From contig JADNRV010000001.1 in NCBI GenBank assembly GCA_015499995.1, positions 744,001 to 808,000 of the forward strand: a stretch of DNA of 64,000 nucleotides, written 5' to 3'. The translations under genes and the position numbers were made by a program. Source of the stretch: Flammula alnicola (taxonomy: Eukaryota; Basidiomycota; Agaricomycetes; Agaricales; Strophariaceae). The notes below the pieces were generated by a model, which saw nothing but the letters and a program-made list of their open reading frames with translations, searched no databases and was not told the DNA's origin. Of this stretch, positions 23,722 to 35,000 are shown in pieces (position 1 is the first letter of the stretch; each line of letters opens with the position of its first letter).

Positions 23722-24962
23722 TCATTTCGTACTCGACACTTCGTTTCGATGCCCTTCCAGGAACATGTTTATTACATTACCCGCCATTACTCCACGTAGC
23801 TTCTCTTCGTCTCCAGCATAATGTCGTTCCACGTTCTTCGTAAACCAGTTTACTGTATTTTTGCTCACCGCTGTAGAAAAGGATTCTTTAACCCCTCATA
23901 AACGTAGACACAGTAGACGAGTCCTTACCGGGAAAATCTGTACCAAAAAGAATGTGATCGTGTTGTACAAAGTTCTCGATGGCGGCTAAGTTGAACTCTG
24001 AAGCACTTAACGCTGTCTCGTAGTAGAAGGTTTTGAAGTCATCTAGGATTTCTTCGGGGCTCAGAACACAGCCCATATAATTAGAAAGTACAGCGACGCG
24101 CGCAGCGAGGAAAGGAGTGCTGCCTCCGAGATGGGCAAGGACAATCTTGACGCTTGGGAAACTACGTCTGTGGCCTGTAACAACGAGGTGCGCAGCGGCT
24201 TTAAATGTCTCGTTTGGGACCTGGGCATGGGGTTATGCAGGATAGAAGGTACGAGAGTGTGGTGCTCTTACCTCTGTGATCGGGATACCTAAAAATGAAT
24301 GTGGGCATGGTGTAGACGAGGGCACCTGGCTCCCATGGAGAAAAACTACAGCTTGTCGTTTATTGAGTTCCTCCCAGATGGGATAGTATCGTTCGTCTCC
24401 TATATATGCTACAAGTTCAACCATCAGAGGACATCACGATATAGATAGTAGACAAGTACTGACATGCTGCCGCTCCTTCTCCATAGGATGACGAAAGTGA
24501 CACGCCATACCCATGCAATTCGTCTAAGCCATAGACAATTTCTTTCAATGAACCTTTCATGAAGAGATCTAAGATTGACCTTCACTTTGAATGAAATCCG
24601 CTCTCACCTTCTACATCGTCTAAAAACGGGAGGGTAACAAAAAAGCCAAATCTGTCAGGATATGTGCGACAAATGTCTGCGGCGAACAAGTTTCTCTTCC
24701 TTGCGGTGGCGCGGTTTTCTTCGCTAACGAAACCACTCGAAACCGCAGGAAATGAAAGAATGGCTATGTCTACGTCCATCGCATCCATGGCGCGAAGGCT
24801 GACTTCTGGTGACCAAGGGAGGCTTCCTGTAGGCGTTCTCCACCCAATATCGGCGTTGGATTTTTCTTTATTTAGGTCAGAAGGAAAGTAATGGTGATGG
24901 ACGTCTATGCGACGGATGTGCTCGTTCAGCAACGAGTTAAAGGGATTGAGTTTGGTGGACAT
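23722..24962 (-). CDS. Amidohydrolase-2 family metal-dependent hydrolase/decarboxylase
   Basis: This is a TIM-barrel enzyme of the ACMSD/amidohydrolase-2 superfamily, which includes decarboxylases of aromatic acids such as 6-methylsalicylate. The chosen start is MSTKLNPFNSLLNEH at 24962, followed by the metal-binding RIDVHHHYFP. Other segments are ILSFPAVSSGFVSEE, FFVTLPFLDDVEG, YPIWEELNKRQAVVFLHGS (metal His), FPSVKIVLAHLGGSTPFLA (metal/active His) and HDHILFGTDFP (catalytic Asp). A 50-bp intron after FGTDFP must be removed to continue into ESFSTAVSKNTVNWFTKN. The end is HRNEVSSTK and the stop is at 23722-23724. All expected metal ligands are present. The substrate cannot be inferred. Confidence 0.82.
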
Positions 24963-25149
24963 GACTGCAGTCAGAGAGTGTGGTCTGCCTCTTCTCGCCA
25001 CGCGAAAAACTTGGTTTTTAGGTTGGCTTCGAGAATTTCGAAGGGGATCCAACTTGGCTTGTACGATTCGTTCGAAGCGAGATATTTTCCATTTGCAAAG
25101 TCAGGGAAGCTTCCCCAGTCTTACGTACCAAATCCGTGCACAGTAAGTA

Positions 25150-26148
25150 TTACTTTCGAAAAGGCTTGCATTCTTCAGAATCCCAGCTGACAAACTGGCC
25201 GCTCAGAGACTTCGGAGACTGCAAAGATAGGGCTGCAATGACATGACCGCAGTCCTCGGGCTTCACGAGCTTGCCTTCGGTGTGCACTTGAACAAAATAC
25301 TGGTGCTGCTTCTCGTTCATGTGGGACTGGCCAGTAGCTCGCAACGTGCTTTGCATCTGAAAAGAAATAACCACGAGGTCAGAATTCATAGTTCGGATTA
25401 GTTAAAGATAAGGAATCACATTAGTATCCACCATTCCAGGACGCAAGGCGACGGATGTGATGTCGGGTTCTTCTTCAGCGATCGTTCTAAAGGAATTTAG
25501 TTATTAGTGAGATGTAACAATATACGGAAGGAAGCGTATGTACCTGCAAAGGGAATTCATGGCTGCTTTACTGGCGTTGTACGGGCCCCATCCAGATGTT
25601 CCTTTTACAGCAGCTCCGGAACTCACAAAAACAATTCTACCGCCCAAAGTGCTTTTGCGCAGATAAGGCAAGGCGGCTTTTACGGCGGTCACGAGAGAGA
25701 AGAAGTTGACGTCAAAATGGGTCTTCCAAGAGTCCAAAGGAGTATCATCACCAATGCGGCATAAGGGGTCAAGTATGCCCGCATTGAGGATGAGGCCATC
25801 GATGCCGTGATAGCGAGAAGCTCCGAGGGCGATGGCATTAGCTAATGCCTCTTCGTCTGTACTGTGCCAGAACAATCGGAGCTGAGATAAGGGACAAGAC
25901 TAGACATTATAGCACAGCGACTGACACATCGCACTCGATGACCTGCAGAGAATCCGAGTTCAGCTCCAACAGTTCCGGAGACCGCGTGCGTGAGATCGCG
26001 ATGACATTGGCATTGAATTTTTGCAGCAAGTACCGGGTAACTGCAAGGCCAATTCCTCTATAGATGCGATGAGTCTGCAAGAAACATATCCACGAAAGAA
26101 AATAATTACAGACTTGGATGCACCTGTGACTACGATGACTGGTTTCAT
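25150..26148 (-). CDS. Short-chain dehydrogenase/reductase (benzil-reductase-like)
   Basis: This is a classical SDR, an NAD(P)-dependent oxidoreductase. The Rossmann motif is MKPVIVVTGASKGIGLAVTR, formed across an intron with a GTCTGT donor. Then come NVIAISRTRS and IECDV. The NAG motif is in HGIDGLILNAGILDP. The active-site pair is seen in GRIVFVSSGAAV (Ser) and GPYNASKAAMNSLCR (YxxxK). The end is SLSGQFVSWDSEECKPFRK. The length of about 250-260 residues and the Arg/Ser after the second strand suggest NADP(H) preference. Only 142 bp divide its start from that of PDB1, so the two share a divergent promoter. Confidence 0.88.
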
Positions 26149-26290
26149 GGTTTTATGTAAAGAGAGAGGAGTGCCAAAAGGAATTACAAGTCATGCCACC
26201 ATACGCTCATCGCCAAAAAAGGAAAACCCCAGTGCAACGAAATGACCTGGCGCAAAGTTTAGTGAGCTCTGACGTTCTCCTCATACAACC
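26149..26290. promoter_or_regulatory. Bidirectional promoter between the SDR and PDB1 genes
   Basis: Start codons of two divergent genes lie 142 bp apart. The stretch has no coding signal of its own and no obvious known motif. Confidence 0.4.
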
Positions 26291-27732
26291 ATGGTCTCCC
26301 GCCTTGCCCTCTCCCGCCTTGCCCCCGTCCTCAATGTTGCCCGCGCATCGACCTCAGTCGCTTCTCGGCGCGCTTTACGTGGTACTCGTCCCTACTCAAC
26401 GTCCGACAATGACAACACAGTACGTCGCGTCATAATTTGCACCCACCATCTAACCCCAGGTTTTTCAGATGACCGTCCGTGACGCTCTGAATGTCGCAAT
26501 GGAGGAAGAGATGCTTCGCGACGAGACTGTATTCATCCTGGGCGAGGAAGTCGCGCGGTACAACGGTGCTTACAAGGTTGGTTAGTTATTCCTCGTCGAT
26601 ACGCACCGACCAACCGTGTTTGCCTTTAGGTTACCAAAGGACTCATGGACAAGTTCGGCGAGAAGCGAGTCGTTGACACTCCTATCACAGAAATGGGTTT
26701 TGCTGGTTTGGCAGTTGGTGCGGCCCTTCAAGGTCTTCGTCCGATGTACGTCGCACAACTACCATCCTCGTTCTTTGTACTGAAGATTCTGCAGTTGCGA
26801 GTTCATGACCTTCAACTTCGCTATGCAAGCTATTGATCAAATTGTCAACTCAGCCGGAAAGACGTACTACATGTCTGGCGGAAATCATCCTTGTCCGGTT
26901 GTGTTCCGCGGCCCTAACGGCGCTGCTGCTGGCGTTGCTGCTCAACATTCACAAGATTATGCCGCTTGGTACGGATCTGTTCCTGGACTGAAAGTTGTCA
27001 GTCCATGGAGTGCAGAAGATTGCAAAGGTTTGCTCAAGGTAGATACGCGTCCTTTGCTGTCCTCTTATTTCGCTAAATTATTTAATGCTAGTCCGCTATC
27101 CGTGATCCCAACCCTGTAGTCTTCCTCGAGAACGAGATGTTGTATGGTGTTTCCTTCCCCATGTCCCAAGAGGCCATGTCAGACAACTTCCTTCTTCCTA
27201 TTGGCAAGTGTAAAGTTGAAAGGGAAGGAACTGATATTACACTCGTTGGACACAGCATGATGGTCTCCCACTGTATGGAGGCCGCTGAAGCGCTCGCCAA
27301 GGAGGGAATCAAGGCCGAGGTTATTAACCTCCGAAGTATCCGTCCGCTTGACATCGATACCATTATCAAATCAGTCAAGAAGACGAATCGGTAAGTAAAC
27401 TATCTTCTTAGCATGACTCTCAGCTAAGCGACGTGAATGTAAATAGCCTTGTGATTGTCGAGGGTGGTTTTCCAGCTTTCGGCGTTGGCAGTGAAATCTG
27501 CGCTCAAATTGTCGAAAGCGAGGCATTCGATTACCTCGATGCTCCAGTCGAACGTGTCACCGGTGCCGATGTCCCCACACCTGTACGTTACTTTCCCCAG
27601 AACGTTGAAAATTTGACCTTGCTAATATTTTTCGTTGAATTCTAGTACGCCACCAACCTTGAAGCGCTCGCTTTCCCTGATACCCCTTTGATCGTCAAGG
27701 TCGCAAAACGTGCACTTTACCGCACGAACTGA
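26291..27732 (+). CDS. PDB1: Pyruvate dehydrogenase E1 component subunit beta, mitochondrial
   Basis: With E1 alpha it forms the thiamine-diphosphate enzyme that decarboxylates pyruvate in the mitochondrial matrix. The N-terminus is a typical presequence rich in Arg/Ser/Ala ending RGTRPYST. The mature region includes [79 protein letters not shown] and [19 protein letters not shown]. It continues [46 protein letters not shown] and GAD (read as [15 protein letters not shown]). The end is [10 protein letters not shown]. There are about six introns. The length of about 370 residues and all motifs fit the family. Confidence 0.96.
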
Positions 27733-27911
27733 TTTCATACCCTTGGTTGTTCGGGCAGAGTGGTTGTCGGTTATTGTTTAGACTTGCTTTTATCACTTGC
27801 TACACCTATACGCAGTCGTAGATGATATAATAGACTGTTTATGGCATTTATCCTGCTAACCGCATTTTACATTTTGAGGGAGATACAATTGTTTCTTCTA
27901 CTATTAGGTTG

Positions 27912-30570
27912 TCATTTGTTCGCCGATTCGCGCATGCGAATGCGGACTGCGTTTGCATGGGCTTGTAGGCCTTCGCAGTCTGCCAATGTGGCCACTACTG
28001 GTCCTAGGCTGCCAAGACCTGCTGCAGTGATCTCTTGCGACGTGATATGTTTCTGGAAGGAGAGGGTATTGACTCCGCTAAACTGCCTTGCATAGCCATT
28101 GGTGGGGAGTGTGTGATTCGTTCCAGAGGCATAATCACCACAGCTGAAAATGAAAGGTGAGAAGTCTGATTTTTGGAAGTGCAAATTTCAGACTGACCTT
28201 TCTGGTGTGTATGGTCCGACGAAGACACTACCAGCATTGTCGATGTGAGCTATCTTTTCACCGGCATTTTCTAAATGCAAAATGAGATGCTCAGGTGCGT
28301 AGTCATTCGAGAAGGCGATGGCCTCCTCAGTGCTGGATGCCTTGACAATGATGCTCTTGGTTATGGATTGTCGGACGATGTCCACTCTCGACAGGGCGTG
28401 GGCTTGGTCGTCTACTTCCTTCTCAATGGCAGCCAAATGCTCAGGGGTGAGGTTGATAGCGACCAACACTACTTGGGAGTCAACGCCGTGCTCTGCCTGC
28501 GAGAGTAAGTCTGCTGCAACAAAAGCGGGGTTGGCAGTATGATCGGCGATGACCTTGACGGTTAAAACTAATCAAAACAATACCATGTCAGAATCCGCAC
28601 TGCTGACTCACAAGTACTTCCGAAGGTCCAGCAGGCATGTCGATGGAGACAAGAGCATCAGTGTCATTCTGCACCAACATCTTTGCAGCTGTAACCCACT
28701 GGTTCCCTGGGCCGAAGATCTTATCCACCTTGGGTACGGTTTTGGTGCCATATGCCATGGCAGCCACGGCTTGCGCACCACCTGCTTTCAGGATCGCCGA
28801 TGCGCCGACGAGGTGTGCGACATACATCACCTCAGGCGAGATGCTCCCATCTGATCGAGGAGGAGTGGCGAGAACGATTTCCTTGCATCCCGCAACTTGC
28901 GCAGGAATACCTAGCATTAATGCAGTGGAGGGAAGGATGGCAGTTCCTCCGGGCACATATAAACCAACACGTGCGATAGGGCGCGCGAAGCGAGAGCAGA
29001 CGACACCGGGCATAGTCTCGACTATGAGCGTCGAGCTGTTTGTCTGGGCAGCGTGGAATTTGTGGATGTTGGCGTATGCGATGTCGATGGCCTTGCGCAC
29101 GTTCTCCTCGATCTGCATCGTTTCTGGAGCATAAGGCGGAAAGATAACGCTGGAAGTCAGCTGCGCCTTGTCGAATTTGGCGGTAAATTCGAGCAACGCC
29201 TCGTCTCCTCGTAAGCGCACAGCTTCGACGATGGGCTTCACTTTTTCAATCATCTCGTCGGATTTTAGGACGGGTCGGCAGAGTAGCTGTGCGCGTTCCT
29301 CGGATGAAACAGCAGAAAGGTCCGAAGTGCGCATTTTAATGGGCCCATCAGCGTCTATTTTCACGGGCCTTGCAGGTGCAGCAGGTGCAGGAGCAAGAGT
29401 TTGGTTGGGTTCCTTTTGCGTCCATTGTGGCTTTGCGTTTCCAGGTCTTCGAGTAATTTTCTTCGCCTTTCGATCCAACGACCGTTCAATATCAGCAACA
29501 CTGACACCCGATGCCAGGCATTTTGTCAATGCGAAGTAAAGGAGATCGGCTGCTTCGAACGCAACTTCCTCTTTCGTTTCTGCTCGGCACAACTCGTCGG
29601 CCTCTTCCATAATCTTGGATTGCAGGAGCTTCGCATCGTTGAAGAGACGCTTCGTGTAGGAGCCTTCAGGCGCGTCATCCCGACGTGATTTGAGAGTCCT
29701 TTCCAATGCGGGAAGGCCGCTTGCTTCGCTGAAGCACGACTGGCGGTTGAGATGGCAAAAACCGGCGCCATGCTGAATAACACGGAATTCGAGGCTGTCG
29801 GAATCGCAGTCCACACGGATGCGTACGACGTCTTGAGTGGCTCCTGACGTTTCGCCTTTGCGCCAAAGACCATGCTTTCTGGACTGGTATACGCCCTTTC
29901 CTGTGATGATGCTCTCCTTAATGGATTTCCGCGAAGAGTAGACAAGGCCAAGGGAATGGCCTGTCTGCGATGAAACTACGGTCGGGAAAAGGCCATCCGC
30001 ACGATCTGATACTAAGAGTGCCATGAAGGCATCAGCAACATTTAATTTTGTAGTCGATGTAGCTTCAAGTGTAAGTTGGGATTCGGGGAGGACAAGTGTG
30101 GCGCCTATGCTTTGGAGTTCACGAATATTTCCAGGAGTTGGAAGAGAACCTGAGCTAGAGAGGACGTAGATCGCGGAACCTGTGAAGAATTTTGATACCG
30201 AGGAGATGATGTCGAGATCGATTGAAGGTGTCTTGAGCAAGACTCCTGAAACGCCGTTCCGGATTTTGTCAGAGAAAGCACTGACATTGGCGACGTCGAG
30301 TAGGAGGATCAGGCGTTCCGATGGAATGACTCCAACGAGGTCTTTGACCGAGACTAAGGGCACGATAACCTTTTCCACTCCTTCATCTAACCATGAAGCG
30401 ATGTCCTGAGGGTCGACCGGAGAAGTCTGGTTCAGGAGTAGACATGAATGCTGAGGCGATTCCGGAAGAGGTACAGACTGCTGAGCATCTAGAATAATTG
30501 GTCCAATGCGGTTGAGGGCATGGAAAAGAGGTGAATTCTCCTCTGTGAGGAGGGGTAGGAACGTTGCCAT
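27912..30570 (-). CDS. HIS4: Trifunctional histidine biosynthesis protein (PRA-cyclohydrolase / PRA-pyrophosphohydrolase / histidinol dehydrogenase)
   Basis: The one protein carries histidine steps 2, 3 and the last two oxidations. The first exon runs 660 codons. Order: an N-terminal fungal extension (about residues 1-215), cyclohydrolase (GVYQSRKHGLWRKGETSGAT; DCDSDSLEFRVIQHGAGFCH), pyrophosphohydrolase (LKSRRDDAPEGSYTKRLFND; KIMEEADELCRAETKEEVAF) and dehydrogenase from about residue 400 (RVGLYVPGGTAILPSTALML; DKIFGPGNQWVTAAKMLVQN; DMPAGPSEVLV). Two later exons complete it: AEHGVDSQVVLVAINLTPEH, NDYAPEHLILHLENAG, SVFVGPYTPE, then SCGDYASGTNHTLPTNGYAR. The catalytic Glu-His of AEHG and the zinc-site His residues are present. 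The upstream region contains adjacent TGAGTC and TGACTC motifs, and a tRNA gene starts 111 bp from its ATG. Confidence 0.96.
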
Positions 30571-30611
30571 TGTATGTTGGCAGAATCCAGATACGAAATT
30601 AAAAATAAGGA

Positions 30612-30623
30612 TGAGTCTGACTC
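30612..30623. promoter_or_regulatory. Paired Gcn4/AP-1-like half sites upstream of HIS4
   Basis: TGAGTC (30612-30617) is directly followed by TGACTC (30618-30623), 42-53 bp before the HIS4 start. Gcn4/CPC1-type bZIP factors bind TGA(C/G)TCA and activate amino-acid biosynthesis genes on starvation. Neither copy has the final A, so these are partial matches. Confidence 0.35.
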
Positions 30624-30681
30624 GGCTATGGTCGAAGAACAGCTAGGCAGAACGTAGTATAGCCAATGCCAAGTAAGCCAA

Positions 30682-30764
30682 GGCGCTGTAGTGTAGCGGT
30701 TATCACTCAAGATTCTGATTGATTCCGAGTTCTTGTAACCCCGGTTCGATTCCGGGCAGTGCCT
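30682..30764 (+). tRNA. tRNA-Gln, anticodon CTG, with an intron
   Basis: The acceptor arm GGCGCTG (30682-30688) pairs with CAGTGCC (30757-30763), with one G-T wobble. The anticodon arm CAAGA pairs with TCTTG. The T arm is CCCGG, TTCGATT, CCGGG. The loop reads TTCTGA, so the anticodon is CTG at 30715-30717, decoding CAG (Gln). An 11-nt intron at 30719-30729 sits one base after the anticodon, the canonical position. A and B box sequences are internal, and a T6 terminator lies at 30767-30772. The base 3' of the acceptor arm (30764) is T. Confidence 0.92.
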
Positions 30765-30766
30765 GC

Positions 30767-30772
30767 TTTTTT
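30767..30772 (+). terminator. RNA polymerase III terminator of tRNA-Gln
   Basis: A run of six T residues lies three bases past the acceptor arm, as expected for Pol III termination. Confidence 0.8.
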
Positions 30773-30910
30773 GTGTCTACCGCAATTGTCATAAAGTATT
30801 CCAGGCCCTTTTCTTTTAGTGGCCGCGGACCTTAAACTTTTCTAAGTGTCGTAAATGTCTTCATTTTGGAGTATGTGAAGGGGCTTTGAGGCATGACGCA
30901 CACTTGTTTA

Positions 30911-30918
30911 TGACGTCA
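30911..30918. promoter_or_regulatory. Perfect CRE palindrome TGACGTCA upstream of the TspO gene
   Basis: The 8-bp palindrome lies 53 bp before the TspO/MBR start codon. It is the full consensus for ATF/CREB-type bZIP factors, which in fungi often act in stress responses. Function here is inferred from position only. Confidence 0.4.
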
Positions 30919-30971
30919 TCTCCATTCTAGTACATACAGGACTCGGGGAGGGGAGAACTCGAACAAGAACC

Positions 30972-31747
30972 ATGTCTATCCACATCCCAAATATTCTCCT
31001 CGCAATTCCACGAAATCCTATTACCGCTGTTGGGCTACCTCTTGCTCTCGGCTTTCTTAGTGGTTACCAGTCATTGAAAGTTGAAAACACCAATTGGTAC
31101 CATGTGAGACCTATCTAGTTCCCCCCTCATGCGTAGCATGAGCTACGCATACTAAATCCTTCCATAGAAACTTGCGGCCCCCGCTGGACGTCCTCGTCGC
31201 GAAGTCTTCCCGTTTGCTTGGACGATTTTATATTTGGCAATGGGCTATGCCTCTCATGTTGCTGTCAAAGCCTTAGATTCCTCGGTTCTTGAAGTCAACA
31301 GGTATATAATCCTCACCGATATTACTCAACAGAATATATCCATCTGAACTCATGACAGGAATGATTTGTCCCTCGGAATTGGGTTGTATTATGCCCAACT
31401 TGGGTTGAATTATCTATGGTGCACACTCTTCTTCCAGAATCATCAGGTGTGGCGCATTTATTCTAAGCACATTCGGAACTCTGATCGTGATACATTTTTA
31501 GATTGGACTCGCTTTAGTAGACAGCACCTTGCTGACTGCAACGACATGGTATATGACCGTAAGGCTTCATTCAATCTCGATCCTTTCCTCTCTGAGCTGA
31601 ATTTTGTTTCAGAAATTACTGGACCGAGCCACCAATGCCGAGGCGACATATTTTCTTCTTCCATACTGTGCTTGGTTGGGTTTCGCCACCTACCTCAATG
31701 CTGGAACATGGTGGTTGAACCGCGAGCCAAAGTCCACTCCCAAGTAG
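30972..31747 (+). CDS. TspO/MBR family membrane protein (translocator protein)
   Basis: These are five-helix membrane proteins (mitochondrial outer membrane in animals) that bind tetrapyrroles and sterols and are linked to stress. The first exon starts MSIHIPNILLAIPRNPITAV with a hydrophobic helix (LPLALGFLSGYQS). The family signature is WYHKLAAPAGRPRREVFP then FAWTILYLAMGYASHVAVKA, close to the canonical WYxxLxxPxxxPPxxxFxxxWTxLYxxMG. Later segments are YYAQLGLNYLWCTLFFQNHQ, LVDSTLLTATTWYM, YFLLPYCAWLGFATYLNAGT and WWLNREP. The length of about 180 residues fits. There are four introns. The stop is at 31745-31747, 281 bp from the convergent Argonaute gene's end. Confidence 0.9.
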
Positions 31748-32028
31748 AGGGCAGACAAACAACTATATGGGCTCTAGTAAACTCGGGTTTCATTGTATGT
31801 CAAGTACAAATAAAATGCTATCAAGAACACATGGCGGAATCTTAAAAGTGATCAAGAATGCATATACAGACGGAATGTTACAGAACATCAGAACATGGAA
31901 TACACGAGAGAGTCTGTATATGTTATGAACAAGAAAAATGTACGAGGGTATTCGATACGTTACACAATGGGTATTTTTGTAGTACAGTGCGTGCTATTTC
32001 GCTAGCAGCATCTAGGGCACAATGCCAA

Positions 32029-35000
32029 TTACTGTAAATTGGGACACGTTGATGAGCTTCTTGATACAATTGTAAAGTGCAATATTTACCGAGAAATACA
32101 TGAGAGTCTTTTGAGCAGCGTGCAACGGCTTGAACCCTCTCTGGAATTTGTCGAGGGCATCTGCGGCCCTGTTCGTATCCACAGAAGCGCCATCGTCGGT
32201 TCCAATCAAGTCCCATTGCTCATTTGGATCAAAATGATTCTTCGCCCTGGAACAAACGATATCGGCATCTGAAGTGCAACGTCAATCTCAAAATATTGTA
32301 TCCCACCAAGATCTAAACGCCTTACAGTATACGGGTGCTGGGATAGAAACAGACCGCGTCGACCGTGCATATACATGACACAGAGCAAACGAAAGAGATT
32401 GAAGAGCATCGGCACTGTGAAAAAGAAGTCAATAGTGCCTTACCTAAGATATCTAATCTCACTCACGAAAAGTTGTTTTCCTAAGGGGCAGAAAATTTGT
32501 TAGTACCATAAATATTTTAATATGCGAGCAACTCACATCATAAAGCACCTGTATTTCGTCTCAGTGATGAGAATGCATGAGATACGACGAAAGCACGCAC
32601 AGAGTAATGGGCAGGTCTACTGGTACCCAAGAGCCCTCCGTGACTCTGAAGGTAGAAATCGAATTCAGTAGGATGGGCAATCTCACGGTCAACAACCGTT
32701 CCAGCGGGACAGTTGCCACTTTTGTCTGCGTCGCGTTCCGATTGCGGGAAGAATCTTCGTGCTGCATCAATACCTGGCATTGTTGTGTGACAATGTAAGA
32801 ACTGTACCTAACATGGTGGCGCTTTCCGACCACAATGATGGTAATTTTGGGGTCCATTCGCAAATCTTGACATGCCTCTGAACAATTACATATCAGTCAT
32901 AAGGCCAAGACAGAATATCAGAAGATGTTTACTTTTCAGTAGAGGCAGCTCTTGTTCAAGGACCTGTTTGAATTGTCCTTCAGAAACACCATCTACAGGA
33001 AGAGAATGCATTCAATGTTTGCATAAAGAAAAAAATCAACGTAGAACGGACCGCGATAAAAGATGATACGCTTGGGAAGTGACATATTTCCCGGCTTCTT
33101 CTCTACGTTAGAACGATAGCGCGTATACATAGTCAAGACATGCTTTTATGAAGAAATTTCAGTCAAATGATGAAAAGAGTAATTTGAACGGATGTACCTT
33201 GCTCATTTCGTAGAGGTCAGCAATCATTTCCTGTCGAGAGGTCTGCACTCTCGAATCTGAGGGGCAAAATTAAAGATGACATTCACAGCGAGCCAAGCGA
33301 CAACCTTACCTGCAACATATTTGGCAGTATCGGAATCGACGTTGCCGACCAACGCAGTGAAAGAAGGTCGTCCATCCGAACCAGGAGCAGGATGAATAAC
33401 ATCGGCACCTAGAAGTATAATGGTAAGCAACCAGGAAGGAAGCCCATCAAAATGTAAGATATCATACCCATTACCACAGTCGGCATATGCGGGTCTGTAA
33501 GGACGGTGATGGAAGATGGATCAGGTATAGTATTGATGCCTCCCATCTTTACGTTGACCCTGCGCAGTCATGAGTGAGTTCTTCCTCTGCGAACGAGGGA
33601 AATGGACTCCATACTTCAAGCTGACGTTAGCAAAATATTGTGGCTTGGCTCGAGAGCATTTGATGCTTTTCATGCACTGAGTGGGTATACCCATCTGAAT
33701 TCAGGACGAATTAGGAGGCGTGACGATGATAGGTGTTAGGACCATTACCTCAACATCTCCGAAGCTGGAGGGCGATGGTGTCAGGATACTTTTTACATCG
33801 AATTCGACAACCCACGTACAATTTGACTTCCGTGTAAATCTCATTGCCACCTTCCGGAAGGACAACGACGAACAACTGCGGCGGGTGCTGGAATTTCTGA
33901 ATGCATTCACCGCCAACGGCCCTGAGGAGATCTCTGACTTTCGTATGTCCGGTAGCATACCGTACGATACTGGTTGTCTCGATTTGGATCCCTGTCAAGT
34001 GCGTCAAGGACCGGCCTTGTTCAGAACAGAGAAAGATCTTACCAACTTCTTTGCAACCATCAACTAAGCCCTTCATCACATCGTTTATTGCTGGTGGTGG
34101 GAACCTCTGTTGGCTTTCAAAAATAACTAAAGCCCACCGGCGGACGGGATCAGTGGGCCTATAGAAACGCTTGTCCACCCTTTGTAACGGTTAATGAGAG
34201 AGAGACAAAATTGGTTGACAAAACTTGGTTTACATGTTCCAAGATCCATTGTTAGGAACCTTCGTCGAAATTAAATCAGGGATTTAAGGCGACAGAGCGA
34301 CAATCGGCTTACAATTGTGGGTTGCTTACTACCGGGTCCGTAACGCAGAGTCGGGGGCTTCAAAACTCTTGCCTGCACTCTCAGTGGACCAGCGGTGGCA
34401 ACATTCATTCCAAATTGTCGAACGTATTCAGATTGTTCATAGGCCAAGACCTGAGGTATTGTCAGACATATATTGTTTACACGAGCAGAGTTACTTACAC
34501 TCAAGCCATTCTTGATGCTCTCGAGGCGATCCCTTGGCCTCTTGGTCGCGAAGTCAAGAACGTCTTTTGTCTTTTCAGGGGGGATTTGCTTGCGCATGAT
34601 CTGACCTGGGGGAACTTGGCAAAGTTCAAGGGGGATTTTCGCACCAGAACCAACCTGTCATGACGTCAGAACACGCGATCCACTTTTGAGAGCGATAAAA
34701 ACGAACCTCAGCACAAAAAATGTCCGGAAATTGCAATGGCCGATTCTGGATTTGTCTGAAATAGTCCGCCACGGAGATTGTGCCTCCTTCACGAAGAGCG
34801 AACATCTCTTCCCTGGCACTAACACGAGTCAATTTCTTGATGACTCGTGGAGTTTGTGTAACTCGTCCACCTGCGCCTGGTTGTGCTGTTATAATCCTAA
34901 TACCTGAGATGAACCGTTGAAGGCGAAGGAAATCTCGTTCAGGTAGGTTTTGTTTGGACATCTGGGAAGGATGGTCCTTTCGAAGGAAATCAAGGCAGAC

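Noticed and set aside
29168..29539. Long plus-strand frames opposite HIS4.
   Set aside because: They are shadows of the 660-codon HIS4 exon, whose enzyme motifs are clear.
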